A stretch of DNA of 64,000 nucleotides, from contig JAMFTG010000308.1 in the NCBI GenBank assembly GCA_023974075.1, forward strand, positions 1 through 64,000. Direction: 5' to 3'. The notes beneath the pieces are model-generated. The model made no database searches, was not told where the DNA came from, and worked only from the letters and a program-made list of their open reading frames with translations. This DNA is from Chaenocephalus aceratus (lineage: Eukaryota > Chordata > Actinopteri > Perciformes > Channichthyidae). The translations under genes and the position numbers were made by a program. Positions 22,600 through 34,964 of this stretch are shown here, piece after piece. Every line of letters begins with the position of its first letter. Positions within the stretch are counted from its first letter, which is position 1.

Positions 22600-22864
22600 G
22601 ATAGAGGCCTTCTCTGTGGCAGCCCCGAAGCTCTGGAACCCCCTCCCCCAAGACCTCCGTGAGTCTGAGTCCTCACCCTGTTCCAGTCCCGCCTCAAAAC
22701 CCACCTCTTGCACTCTGTATCCATAAGCCCCTCCCCCCCTCAACCAACTTCCTCCTGACTGCTTTTTCTGTTTTTGTTTTGGCTTTGTTTTTGTTTGGTT
22801 TGTCTACCCTCCCTCCCAAATGTAAAGCGTCCTTTGGGTTCAGAAAAGCGCTATAGAAATAAAT
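22600..22864 (+). mobile_element. L2-like LINE 3' end
   Basis: The + strand frame contains a degenerate KLWNPLPQDLRES-type motif (GAAGCTCTGGAACCCCCTCC) and then the 3' tail GTAAAGCGTCCTTTGGGTTC and AAAAGCGCTATAGAAATAAAT. Both are hallmarks of L2-type LINE 3' ends. The tail continues after the hAT insertion at 22865-23484, as AAATAAAATGTATTATTATT. Confidence 0.7.
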
Positions 22865-23484
22865 GAGAGATGTCCCGATCCGATCACGTGATTTTCAAAA
22901 AAAAATCGGGGGATCGGGATTTAAAAAAAAAATGTTTTTATATAAAATATATTTTTTTATTTAATGTTACAAAACAAAAATGACCATGTTCACGTCTTCT
23001 TAAAGTCATTCCTGAGGACTTAGCTTTGGTTTAAAAATGACACAACATCATGTGTGTGTTGCTTCCTTTGGGCTTGTTCAGACCTGGTTGCTTATTCCTC
23101 TCAAAGCAACAGAGTGGGGTGCAGTGTCTAATAGTAGCAGTAAGCTAACGAGAGGGCTACGTTCAGCTGGTGACTCGGGAGTCGGACAGAGAAAATGTCA
23201 GGAGTTTGGAAGTATTATAAAATTGAAAGCGTACAACCAACACTTTCAGAGACTTTCAAAAGGAAAGAGAAACTGCCTCAGAACAGAGAAAAGGCCAACA
23301 ATAACAGCCAAGATAGCTGAGTTCATCGCGTTGGATGACCAGCCGTTATCTGTTACCTTTTTCTTTTCTCTTAATGCATTGCATAAAGATCGGATCGGAG
23401 AAAAAATCGGTATCGGCAGAAGTTGTCAAAATCAAATGATCGGAATCGGATCGGGAGCAAAAAAAGGTGATCGGGACATCCCTA
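22865..23484 (+). mobile_element. hAT-type element with transposase remnant, inserted in L2 tail
   Basis: The ends read GAGATGTCCCGATCCGATCA and GATCGGGACATCCCT, an inverted repeat. Flanking 8-mers AAATAAAT and AAATAAAA match at 7 of 8. The interior + strand encodes pieces such as SGVWKYYKIES, LSETFKRKEKLPQ and AKIAEFIALDDQPLSV in different frames, reminiscent of BED-finger hAT transposases; the frames are broken, so no enzyme is made. Confidence 0.75.
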
Positions 23485-23489
23485 AATAA

Positions 23490-24745
23490 AATGTATTATT
23501 ATTTTAATGTTTTATGGGATACAAAATTGACACTCGGATATTTTAGAAACTTTAGTTAAGTATCGTAACTGCAATCAATAACTGAACGACGAAAAGAGAC
23601 GCACTGTCGGTATCGGAGACTTTCTCGTAAGATTGAACGACGATTGGAGGTTTTGCTGTGAGCTGATTTCAATGGCAAAGCCTTGGTAACATTGGCCTCG
23701 GGTTATTGCTGGATCTTGCCCTCTCCTCCAAGGTTAACAACCCCAGATAGCCCCGGATAATTATAGTGAAAATACCCGTAGTTGCAGCCCCTATTCTCAA
23801 GACCCAGTAGTAAATGGCTGTTCGGTTCTTTCATCTACGATTACGACATGATTCCTTAAATCGCTGTGGGTCCTTTCAGTCCAACACAGTCACGGCATAC
23901 GGTACAAAAAGGGAAAAATATGTAACGGTAATGATGTAACACGGCTCCAAGATGAAGTTGTGAAATCATTTTTAGAAACTAAAACTCCCCAGGATTGCGA
24001 GGGGGAAAACCAAGACGCAAAGCGGCGGCATTTCTGGCATTCAACGCCGCAGTGTGGTGGTCCTCAACGTCTGTTAAACACGTTGGTACTATCTCCTCCG
24101 TTACATCAGAGGGGGCGAAGACGCCAGGACGCCTTTGAAAAACAACCGGCCGACGGGAGTGCACGCGTGCAGAAGCTCTGATTCGCTCACAGGACTTTTC
24201 TCACTTAGCTGCAGAGAGGAAGGTGCCGTGGAAGACTGTACCCGCATGGATGACTCGCTGCTAGGGAGGTGGAAAGAGAGGGTGATGCAGGGGTAACAGG
24301 AATGCCACTAAAAATGGCCATTGTGGCATCGAAAATAGTCGGGGTGGATTCCGCTATTACGCAATTACTCTGTATCACGGAGGGAAAAGGTGACGCGAGA
24401 CGGATGAAATGTTGCCAGCCTCTTTCCTCTCACGTGTGAATGTGCGTGGGGACTTTAGACGTGTAGTCCAACAGGTTTTTGCAAAGGAAGATACGCTGTC
24501 CACTTTGTCGTAGTTTGTGGCATCTGTTTATCCTTGTTTAAAACTGGTTTGGTTACGAAGCTCCAGGTTTCCCAGAGGCTCTCAGTCCACTTTACTTTCT
24601 CATTTCCAGCCCGGAGAGTCTGTTACTCTCCAGGCTGCAAGAACCCATCATTTATCTGATCTACAGATTCATTATATGATTGATTGGTTTCTTTGTGAAG
24701 CATCCCGGGGCTGTTTTGTCCAACTGTATACCTACCCATTGGATT
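23490..24745. other. SMURF2 intron 1 stretch without recognised element
   Basis: No supported gene or repeat family. ORFs at 23960-24181 (both strands) lack motifs. Confidence 0.4.
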
Positions 24746-24751
24746 GAGGAT

Positions 24752-25230
<479 letters not shown>

Positions 25231-25374
25231 AAGTACAGTCAATTTACCATTTAACAAATACTCAAATTGAAGAAGGTAACTTGGGATTTCTTCTTAAATG
25301 GACAAATCTGAAACGATTGATTATCAACATCTTTCAATGCTCGATTAACGGCGATCAAGCCACCCTTTGTGATG

Positions 25375-25484
25375 AGATAAGATAAGATGTACTTTATTAA
25401 GTCCAATTTGGGACATTGTTTTGTTGCAGCAGCATAAAACAAAACAAGGCATTGCACATAATAACTAATTTAAGAGTAGAAATA
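25375..25484 (-). mobile_element. Probable LINE 3' end fragment
   Basis: AAGATGTACTTTATTAAGTC, TTTGGGACATTGTTTTGTTG and AGGCATTGCACATAATAACT resemble the reverse complement of a teleost LINE 3' end, ending at the TAGG array. No coding part is present. Confidence 0.4.
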
Positions 25485-25570
25485 AGGTAGGTGGGTAGGA
25501 GGTAGATAGGTAGGTAGGGTAGGGAGGGAGGTAGGTAGGTAGGGAGGTAGGTAGGGAGGTAGGTAGGTAG
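25485..25570. repeat. (GGTA)n array, left part
   Basis: GGTA/GGGA tetramers, interrupted on the right by the hAT element at 25571. The Leu-Pro-Thr-Tyr reading frames are artefacts. Confidence 0.93.
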
Positions 25571-26675
25571 TAGGGATGGGAATTTGAAAGCAAATGTATA
25601 TTCGAATATTCGACCCCCCAAAAAACGGTTAACCGGTTAACCGAAATGTACACATCCTATAAAAAAAAAAAATTGGGTAAAAAAAACTTTTTCAGAACTT
25701 TTTTTTGACCATTTTTTTTTACCCAATTTTTTTTCAATATATTTTTTTTAAATACATACATGTTCAGATAAGTGTAGAAACCAAGTCGAATTTGTCAAAT
25801 GTATTGAACTGGTGATCACAGTTTGACAGCTATAAACCTACAGCTTTCATGTGTGAAGGCGGTTCACAATCAGGCCAGCTGTAGAGAAGACCCTCTCAGC
25901 TGGAACGGAGGTTGCGGGTATAGCAAGGTATAGCATGTATATAAGTTTAATTTGGCAGAGTTTGACCTCTACACCGCACTCACTAACCTGGTCGAAATAT
26001 TTCCACACATTACTCCTTTTTGACGCCATGTCTGTGTAGGACTCTTCTTAGAGTGTAAATAATTACCGGACTATGACTGGTAAAATATGTTGAATATCGG
26101 CAAAACTAAATCTCTCCAGTCAAAATGTCTATGTACTTTGCCGCCACACACGGTTGCCAAGCAGCGCTTATTGTTGTTTAGGCTGGCTACTCATGTGTCG
26201 CGAGTGTTGACAGGGGGCGGGGGAGCACGCTCATGAACTGTTAGCGCCGGAACCTCGCAACGGCTGCGGAGCTCATTTGCGCCACATTTGTGCCTAAGAT
26301 GAGGTTTGAGTCTGCGTGGTCTGCGTGTAGGGAGGGGCAGCAGCCATATCATTGGCTAGAACTAGCTAGATCTGATGGATTTGGACATAAACGCGAGTGA
26401 AGTATAACCGGACACGAGAGAGAGAGATCAGCACCTGCAGCTCTGCCCGCTGTGAGGGGCCGGTGAGCGGAGCAAAACACACCTTTAGACGTCAACATAT
26501 TTAGCTATGGCACAGTCGTATACATTGAATTATTCAATTTGATAATATGTAATCAATTTAGGCATCCCTCCCAAAAAAAAAATTAAAAAAAATGTATAAA
26601 AATATTCATAACTCATATTCGAATACCTGAATCATTTCGAATATTCGAATATTCGATTAATCGTTCCCATCCCTA
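25571..26675 (-). mobile_element. hAT transposon remnant inserted in TAGG array
   Basis: The termini read TAGGGATGGGAATTTGAAAG and GATTAATCGTTCCCATCCCTA, a 12-bp inverted repeat plus TTCGAATATTCGA words at both ends. The - strand frame at 25847-26029 includes AIPATSVPAERVFSTAGLIV, the conserved C-terminal dimerisation motif of hAT transposases, so a fragment of the enzyme survives. Most of the transposase is missing. Flanking 8-mers GTAGGTAG are identical, but they lie in a TAGG repeat and so prove little. Confidence 0.9.
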
Positions 26676-27007
26676 GTAGGTAGGTGGGTAGGAGGTAGAT
26701 AGATAGGTAGGGAGGGAGGTAGGTAGGGAGGTAGGTAGGTAGGGAGGTAGGTAGGTAGGTAGGTAGGTAGGTAGGTAGGTAGGTAGGGAGGTAGGTAGGG
26801 AGGTAGGGAGGTAGGTAGGGAGGTAGGTAGGGAGGGAGGTAGGTAGGTAGGGAGGGAGGTAGGTAGGTAGGTAGGTAGGTAGGGAGGTAGGTAGGGAGGG
26901 AGGTAGGTAGGTAGGGAGGTAGGTAGGGAGGGAGGTAGGTAGGTAGGGAGGTAGGTAGGGAGGTAGGTAGGTAGGTAGGGAGGTAGGTAGGGAGGTAGGT
27001 AGGTAGG
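26676..27007. repeat. (GGTA/GGGA)n array, right part
   Basis: Continuation of the tetranucleotide array on the other side of the hAT element. It opens with GTAGGTAGGTGGGTAGGAGG, nearly repeating the words at the start of the left part. Confidence 0.95.
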
Positions 27008-27009
27008 CT

Positions 27010-27788
27010 GCTTTGTTGTCGAGGGAACCAGCAGCTTCCTTCCGGGTAAATACGTCCTCCCTGCACCGCTCCATATACACTATACAGAAATACCCAGGTT
27101 TAGCAATCATTTCTCACATTATAACTCTTTTTAAACATGTTGTCTCCCTCCCTGGCACCCTGCCATCGTGACCCAGCCGTCACCTTTATCGCTGCCGTCT
27201 TAAAAACAGAATTCCATCTTGATTGTTCGAAAGCCAATTGATTACAGCTGCCCGCGTAACAGACCTTTAACGAATCTGAAATACTTCCTCGGCTGTTGTT
27301 GATCTTGGCCGGTTGCCCAGTTATTAACAATCCCTAATAATCTCCGAGCTTTGATGCCGCCACATGCTCGCGCCGCATCACGTCATCTGTATAATATGAC
27401 ACCGCCTCGCAGATCTCCGTTTCCTCTGAGCGCGTCGCTGTGTTTCTGGAGAGCCTTCATCGCATTACCAGCAGGTGCTGAGCGTGATGTGGGATGATGA
27501 ACGACTCCTCTTAGTCATGGCCGTCTTCCCTTTGATGAAGGGAAGTCACGGGGGATACATGTCTACTTTCTCTTCATTCAACTCAATCCACTTTGTGAGC
27601 AGATGTCCCCAGGTGTCCATTTGCTCAACAGGAGTCCTGGGTTTCACCATGTCTGTGTTTGCTTTGCGGTTTTTAATTCACGTAACAGGTTTCCTTTCTA
27701 CTGCTTTACATGTTTCTATCTGTGGAGGTTTCAATCTGTAAACATTCAACACACTGATCCAAGGGCAGAAGAAAGAGTGGAAATACAG
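27010..27788. other. SMURF2 intron 1 stretch without recognised element
   Basis: No gene or repeat recognised between the two TAGG arrays. Confidence 0.4.
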
Positions 27789-28103
27789 TAGGTAGGGAGG
27801 GAGGTAGGTAGGTAGGTAGGTAGGTAGGGAGGGAGGGAAGTAGGTAGGTAGGAGGGAGGGAGGGAGGGAGGGAGGGAGGGAGGTAGGTAGGGAGGGAGGG
27901 AGGTAGGGAGGTAGGGAGGTAGGGAGGCAGGGAGGGAGGTAGGTAGGTAGGGAGGAGGAGGGAGGGAGGGAGGGAGGGAGGGAGGGAGGGATGGTGGTAG
28001 GTAGGTAGGGAGGGAGGGAGGTAGGTAGGGAGGGAGGTAGGTAGGTAGGTAGGGAGGGAGGGAGGGAGGGAGGGAGGGAGGTAGGTAGGTAGGTAGGTAG
28101 GTA
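27789..28103. repeat. (GGTA/GGGA)n array, second locus
   Basis: Tetranucleotide array of the same type as at 25.5-27.0 kb, richer in GGGA. Followed by an AT-rich tail (28104-28250) resembling the interior of a LINE 3' region. Confidence 0.95.
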
Positions 28104-28384
28104 AAGAAACATGAGGTTAACATTAAATAGTGGAATAGAGAAAATAACAATAAAAAATCAAATGAAAATATTAAATAAAATATAAACAATTAAAAATATT
28201 ATAGAGAAATTGTCCAAAATACTACAGGAGCATACTATATATATATATACATAGGATGGTTTACAGTTAGTTAGTGTCTGCATGATCACTCTGCCACCAC
28301 CAGGGACTCTAATATCTGTATGTGAATACGTGTATTTGCTAAGATATAAAAAAACCTGCTCAAGCTGATATTCCCCTCTCTCTC

Positions 28385-28990
28385 ATGCCCCTTTCACACC
28401 AACGCGTGTTCAGCTCCGGCTCGGAGCTGGAACCTGGAAAGTACCGTTTTTTCCTGTTCACACCGCAGAGGCGCCGCCTCTTAGCTCCGGAATCCGGTTC
28501 ACTTCCAGCTCCAAAAAATTGTCGGTCTAGAGGCAAGAGCTTCGGAGCTAAGAGGCGGCGTCGCTTACGTCTCTCTTACGGCCCGTCCACACTACAGCGT
28601 CAACAGCTCCAATCTGCTCCAATCTGCCCATTCACTTTCAATGGGGTGACGTCACGTTGCCTCCCTTTTTCGCCGAACTGAATTGTGGGTAGCAGAGCGG
28701 TCCGTCTCCGGCGTGAGAAGTTGACTTGATTGGCTAGCCAGCGCCAGCCAATCAAATCCCGTTTCTGAAAATCTGACAGCTCAAGCCGTAGCCAATCAAA
28801 CCGCGTCTAAGCTGGGAGAGATATCCCGCCGTTCATTTCTATATTTCAAAAAAAGTCGGAGGAGAAACTAACTATCGCCGTAGCAACTCACCCGGTGCTG
28901 TATGACCAGACCCTCTTCACCTACCGGGACACAACCCGGAGGAACCAGCATGGAGGGAGGTGGCAGAGACAGTGGGGGAACTGGTAGGTT
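28385..28990 (+). mobile_element. PIF/Harbinger-like remnant with broken MADF exon
   Basis: The left part (CCCTTTCACACCAACGCGTG, CTCCGGCTCGGAGCTGGAAC) and GGCCCGTCCACACTACAGCG are wording typical of Harbinger-type termini. At 28859-28983 the + strand reads EEKLTIAVATHPVLYDQTLF, TYRDTTRRN and then, after a one-base frameshift at about 28950, AWREVAETVGEL before GTAGGT. This is the MADF (Myb/SANT-like) DNA-binding domain of the second Harbinger protein. The expected start codon position reads AAG and the frame is broken, so the gene is dead. Confidence 0.7.
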
Positions 28991-29039
28991 TTCGCCTGTT
29001 TGGGGAGTTTATATTTATATTGCTCCCATAGTGTAGGAA

Positions 29040-29530
29040 TACTCTGTTACAGTAAAAGTAGAAGTACTCAGATCTGGTTCTTGAGTAAAAGTAGAAGTAC
29101 TCAGATCTTGTACTTGAGTAAAAGTAGAAGTACTCAGATCTTGTTCTTGAGTAAAAGTAGAAGTACTCAGATCTGGTTCTTGAGTAAAAGTAGAAGTACT
29201 CAGATCTTGTACTTGAGTCAAAGTAGAAGTACTCAGATCTTGTACTTGAGTAAAAGTTGAAGTACTCAGATCTTGTACTTGAGTCAAAGTAGAAGTACTC
29301 AGATCTTGTTCTTGAGTAAAAGTAGAAGTACTCAGATCTTGTACTTGAGTCAAAGTAGAAGTACTCAGATCTTGTACTTGAGTAAAAGTTGAAGTACTCA
29401 GATCTTGTACTTGAGTCAAAGTAGAAGTACTCAGATCTTGTACTTGAGTCAAAGTAGAAGTACTCAGATCTTGTACTTGAGTCAAAGTAGAAGTACTCAG
29501 ATCTTGTACTTGAGTAAAAGTAGAAGTACC
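29040..29530. repeat. 33-bp minisatellite, about 15 copies
   Basis: The unit is AAAAGTAGAAGTACTCAGAT plus CTTGTACTTGAGT, varying at TGTAC/TGTTC/TGGTTC and at GTAAA/GTCAA. As 33 is a multiple of three, frames stay open on both strands and give false repeat proteins. Confidence 0.95.
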
Positions 29531-29714
29531 AGAGTGTAGGAATACTCTGTTACAGTAAAAGTCCTGCATTCAAAATGTTCCTCAAGTGAAAGTAGAAAGT
29601 ATTCTCATCTAAATATAGTGAAAGACAGTGAAAGTAGTCGTTGTGCAGATTGGTCCATTTCAGAATAATATATATGATATGTTTTATAATGATTGATCAT
29701 GGAAGTGTTCTCAA

Positions 29715-30145
29715 AGCTGGTGAAGGTGCAGCTAGTCTGAAGTACTTTGTAGACTGCAGGGTAGCTGGTGAAGGTGCAGCTAGTCTGAAGTACTTTGTAG
29801 ACTGCAGGGTAGCTGGTGGAGGTGCAGCTAGTCTGAAGTACTTTGTAGACTGCAGGGTAGCTGGTGGAGGTGCAGCTAGTCTGAAGTACTTTGTAGACTG
29901 CAGGGTAGCTGGAGGAGGTGCAGCTAGTCTGAAGTACTTTGTAGACTGCAGGGTAGCTGGTGAAGGTGCAGCTAGTCTGAAGTACTTTGTAGACTGCAGG
30001 GTAGCTGGTGGAGGTGCAGCTAGTCTGAAGTACTTTGTAGACTGCAGGGTAGCTGGTGGAGGTGCAGCTAGTCTGAAGTACTTTGTAGACTGCAGGGTAG
30101 CTGGTGGAGGTGCAGCTAGTCTGAAGTACTTGTAGACTGCAGGGT
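29715..30145. repeat. 48-bp minisatellite, about 9 copies
   Basis: The unit is GTAGCTGGTGGAGGTGCAGC then TAGTCTGAAGTACTTTGTAG then ACTGCAGG. The period of 48 keeps a + strand frame open for 164 codons (29641-30135), repeating VAGGGAASLKYFVDCR. There is no sign of selection or gene context. Confidence 0.95.
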
Positions 30146-30355
30146 AGCTGGTGGATTTACTCCAGGTGGAACTGAAGTCTGATTCAACACTTGGTTAGAT
30201 TTCACATCCTTCATCTGTGAAGTAACTAAAGGTATTAATACATGTAGTGGAGTATAAGTACACTATGTACCTCTGAACTGTAGTGGAGTATAAGTACACA
30301 GTAGCATGAATGAAAATACTCAAGTAAAGTACAAGTACCTCAAAATGGTACTTTA

Positions 30356-30770
30356 GCGCAACATGTCCTTCACAAGCAGGGAAGTGCTGTGCTGCGGCTG
30401 TTAGGACAATCTGTCGTCGCTCTTATCTTCATGCTCTTCAGATGCGGGGGACATGCAAACAGGAATGTGCCAAAGACACTATGTGTTGCTTGGTTCGCCC
30501 CCCACGCTCCACGGTTGGTTCAGTCCAAACTCAACTTGGAAACTGTGTATGATCTCCTTCCAGACTTTGCTTTTTCCGAGGTTGCCCTGCATGCAAGCTC
30601 CACCTGCTGAGTGACATGAGCCTGCGGGAGGCAGCGGTGGAGACTAAACATTACCCAGCATGCTGTCAGAGATCGATGAGAAGACGCCTCAGAGATTAGC
30701 AGCACGAACAGGTTCACTAAAACAACCGTCAGCACTTGTCAGTCGCAATCTCCGTGTAGGGATCAGGTCC
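30356..30770. other. SMURF2 intron 1 stretch without recognised element
   Basis: No gene seen. ORFs on both strands at 30389-30735 overlap and lack motifs. Confidence 0.4.
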
Positions 30771-30909
30771 CAGGGGGGGGGGGGGGGGGGGGCTTTTGTT
30801 TAGGGAGGAACAATGAAATGCTCTGCCGTCAAAACAGGCTCCACAGAGGAAGGTCGGGTCTGCAAGAGTTTGAGGGGGGGGGGGGGGGGTCCCTGGAGAT
30901 GTGTCTGGA

Positions 30910-31590
30910 CCAGAGTAAGAGTAGAAGTACTCAGATCTTGTACTTGAGTAAAAGTAGAAGTACTCAGATCTGGTACTTGAGTAAAAGTAAAAGTACTCAG
31001 ATCTTGTTCTTGAGTAAAAGTAGAAGTACTCAGATCTTGTACTTGAGTAAAAGTGGAAGTACTCACATCTTGTACTTGAGTAAAAGTAGAAGTACTCAGA
31101 TCTGGTACTTGAGTAAAAGTACTCAGATCTTGTTCTTGAGTCAAAGTAGAAGTACTCAGATCTTGTACTTGAGTAAAAGTAGAAGTACTCAGATCTGGTA
31201 CTTGAGTAAAAGTACTCAGATCTTGTTCTTGAGTAAAAGTAGAAGTACTCAGATCTTGTACTTGAGTCAAAGTAGAAGTACTCAGATAATGTACTTGAGT
31301 AAAAGTAGAAGTACTCAGATCTGGTACTTGAGTAAAAGTGGAAGTATTCAGGTCTTGTACTTGAGTAAAAGTAGAAGTACTCAGATCTTGTACTTGAGTA
31401 AAAGTAGAAGTACTCAGATCTTGTACTTGAGTAAAAGTAGAAGTACTCAGATCGTGTATTTGAGTAAAAGTAGAAGTACTCAGATCTTGTACTTGAGTAA
31501 AAGAAGAAGTACTCAGATCTTGTACTTGAGTAAAAGTAGAAGTACTCAGATCTTGTACTTGAGTAAAAGTAGAAGTACCAGAGTGTAGGA
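30910..31590. repeat. 33-bp minisatellite, second locus, about 20 copies
   Basis: Same unit as at 29.04-29.53 kb, with some copies shortened to 24 bp (GAGTAAAAGTACTCAGATC). It ends in AGAAGTACCAGAGTGTAGGA and ATACTCTGTTAGAAGTAAAT, the same boundary as at 29.53 kb, so it is a partial family-C element. G runs at 30771-30792 and 30873-30888 precede it. Confidence 0.94.
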
Positions 31591-31639
31591 ATACTCTGTT
31601 AGAAGTAAATATCCTGCATTAAAAAAATTATCCCAAAAA

Positions 31640-32087
31640 TAATGGACATATGAAAACATTAAAACATAAACAAAAGAATAAATAAATAAAAATGGGGCGG
31701 GGCATCCGTGTGTACGTGTGTGTACGTGTGTGTGTGTGTGCTACTAATTTGTCTTATTAGAGGGTTTTGAGTAGTGATGGTAATGGTGGAGTATCGCCGT
31801 CTCTTTTCCCACACCCCCGTTTCCTCCAGGGTGGTGGTTAACCACAGAGCAACATGAACTCTCTTTTCCCCTCGGTGCTCTTTCCGTTTCCCAGGACCTT
31901 TCAGGGCCCGGACAGAACGTCGTGGCTTCAACGTAGCACACGGTCTTCTTCCACTTGTGTCCAATAAGGAGAGTGTGTGTCGTTGCATTCAACCACCAGG
32001 AGACAAAGCGCTACCACGGCATCTTTTCTATCAGCCATTCACCCATTTCTGCACTTGAAGACGTCTCCGTAGAGACAGGCTTTCTAC
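31640..32087. other. SMURF2 intron 1 stretch, short (GT)n only
   Basis: A short GT/GTAC tract stands at 31711-31740. Nothing else recognised. Confidence 0.4.
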
Positions 32088-33768
32088 AGAGGTGGGAAGT
32101 AGTGGAGTACAAATACTTTGTTACTGTACTTAAGTACATCTTTCTGGTATCAGTACTTTACTCCACTACTTATTTTTCTGACGACTTTTTACTTTGACTT
32201 CTTACATTTTGAACACAAATACCTGTACTTTCTACTTCTTACATTTTGAACACAAATACCTGTACTTCCTACTTCTTATGATGTGCAATAATTGGTCGTT
32301 ATACGTCCTCCCTTTGATTCTTCGACACCACATGTTTCCCGCTCTGCTCTGTCGTGTTTGTTTTCTTTCATGCAAAATGTGGAAATGTTTCCTAAAGAGA
32401 AGTCCATGATGGCCAGAGGTGGGAAGTGGTGGAGAACAAATACTTCGTTACTGTACTTAAGTAAATTTTCTCTGGTATCAGTACTTTACTTCGCTACATA
32501 TTTTTCTGACTACTTTCTACTTCTTACATGTTGAACCCAAATACCTGTACTTTCTACTTCTCACATGTTGAACTCTAATACCTGTACTTTCTACTTCTCA
32601 CATGTTGAACTCAAATACCTGTACTTTCTACTTCTCACATGTTGAACACAAATACCTGTACTTTCTACTTCTCACATGTTGAACTCAAATACCTGTACTT
32701 TCTACTTCTTACATGTTGAACCAAAATACCTGTACTTTCTACTTCTTACATGTTGAACACAAATACCTGTACTTTCTACTTCCTACATGTTGAACTCAAA
32801 TACCTGTACTTTCTACTTCTCTCATGTTGAACCCAAATACCTGTACTTTCTACTTCTCACATGTTGAACTCAAATACCTGTACTTTCTACTTCTCACATG
32901 TTGAACTCAAATACCTGTACTTTCTACTTCTCACATGTTGAACACAATACCTGTACTTTCTACTTCTCACATGTTGAACACAAATACCTGTACTTTCTAC
33001 TTCTCACATGTTGAACTCAAATACCTGTACTTTCTACTTCTTACATGTTGAACCAAATACCTGTACTTTCTACTTCCTACATGTTGAACTCAAATACCTG
33101 TACTTTCTACTTCTTACATGTTGAACTCAAATACCTGTACTTTCTACTTCTCTCATGTTGAACCCAAATACCTGTACTTTCTACTTCTTACATGTTGAAC
33201 TCAAATACCTGTACTTTCTACTTCTCTCATGTTGAACTCAAATACCTGTACTTTCTACTTCTCTCATGTTGAACTCAAATACCTGTACTTTCTACTTCTC
33301 TCATGTTGAACTCAAATACTTGTACTTTCTACTTCTCACATGTTGAACTCAAATACCTGTACTTTCTACTTCTCTCATGTTCCAAACAGCTGGTTCCTTT
33401 AGTCTGAATGTGTGTTGGTGCGTGGTCATTATTCTTCAGAGTCACTGCGTGCCTATTGGTTGGAACACGATCTGTGTATCCATCACTTCCTGGTCTTCTC
33501 TAAAGAAGAGGGACCAATGGAAACGTTGTCATGTTGCCGTTGGTCACCATGGAAACATTCATTAGATAACAATGACATTATTGTTCTATTGATATAAAGG
33601 GAGGTCAGGTACTCTTTAAAGCAGCTGCTAGCTATGGGTACTTTTTACTGAAGCACACTTCAAAGCCTCTTTACTTTCACTTGAGTAAAGAAGTTTAGTC
33701 AGTACTTCTACTTTCTCCAGAGTATTTTTAAACACGAGTATCTGTACTTCTACTTGAGTAACGGATGT
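32088..33768 (-). mobile_element. Family-B element with 37-bp minisatellite (copy 2)
   Basis: Inverted relative to copy 1. The right unique part (33380-33768) is nearly the reverse complement of 12502-12884, including CACTGCGTGCCTATTGGTTG and GGAAACGTTGTCATGTTGCC. The array, about 32520-33380, has roughly 23 units of AACTCAAATACCTGTACTTT plus CTACTTCTCACATGTTG. The left part repeats the family terminus twice (GAGGTGGGAAGTAGTGGAGT at about 32091 and GAGGTGGGAAGTGGTGGAGA at about 32417), with two array units between, so an extra partial copy is fused on. Confidence 0.85.
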
Positions 33769-34203
33769 GTACTATTGCCAGCTCTGCTCGACTCCCAGTT
33801 TCATCTTGTCTCTCCCAGTGATTGCTACCATGGTGACACCCCCCCCCCCCTCCAGAAGTCACATGACCTCCCCCTCTCCAGGTGTTTGGCTTGCGTCCGG
33901 TGGCCTTCATTGATTCGCTGCATAGTAGGGCTCTTTGTGTGCCTGTGAGAAACTGAGCCGACGTCTCCATCACAGGTGGAGCGGCAACTTTAAGGTCTCC
34001 GTCTCCAGCGGCTCTGAGCGGCTGCTGAGGGACTGGTTTCTAATATAATAATGATATTAATAAAGCTTTATGTGTACATCTCTTTCCATACACCAGGTGC
34101 AGCTCAACGTGCTTTGACAACGTGGCAATTGACAATGAAATACAATACAATTAATTATGAGAGACATAGAGGAAAGGAAAGGAAGGAGCTTTACAAATAA
34201 GAG

Positions 34204-34421
<218 letters not shown>

Positions 34422-34964
34422 CCATGCTGTCCTTTGGGAAGAAGCCCTGTATGGGCAGTAATGTGGAAAGCCATTATGTGAGTAATAAGCTGAAGCCACC
34501 GAGAGCGAACACACCACACCGCCCGCTATTCTTTCAGCCACCAGGTTATATTCCACTTAGTCACGACACATTCCCCTCAGTGTGTGTGTGTGTGTGGTGT
34601 GGGAGAGGCTGTAGGTGGTTGTTCGATGATTTTTAACAATGTGTTGATGTGTTTTAACCTTTCGTGTGGGCGAGCGTGTCTGCCTGCCATCACATCCTCA
34701 CATACCCTTCTTCTGTGGTCGGATTAAACTAACATCGCTGAGTAAGAGAGAAGTGGGCCTTCAGCCTAAAAGCTTTGGGTCCTTTATCAGATGGAGGGAG
34801 AGCTATGGTGTCCATGTTCCTGATAGGAAGATATTTTAGTAGTTTTAGGTACCTGTGTATTTTTTTTCAGTTGTATATTTTGGTCTAAACTATGGCCGTA
34901 ATCGAGATTATTTGTAGTCCGACTCGGAAGTAAGCGTAGCAAAGGCTCCTTGGACAAAAAGCCA

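Larger units (their letters stand above)
29030..30355 (-). mobile_element. Family-C element with two internal minisatellites
   Basis: It shares flanks, in reverse orientation, with the unexpanded copy at 3445-3870: TAGGAATACTCTGTTACAGT, GTCCTGCATTCAAAATGTT, TTGTGCAGATTGGTCCATTT, ATAATGATTGATCATG, GATTTACTCCAGGTGGAACT and CTTCATCTGTGAAGTAACTA. Two arrays sit inside it: 29040-29530 (33-bp unit) and 29715-30145 (48-bp unit). No transposase is visible. Confidence 0.75.
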
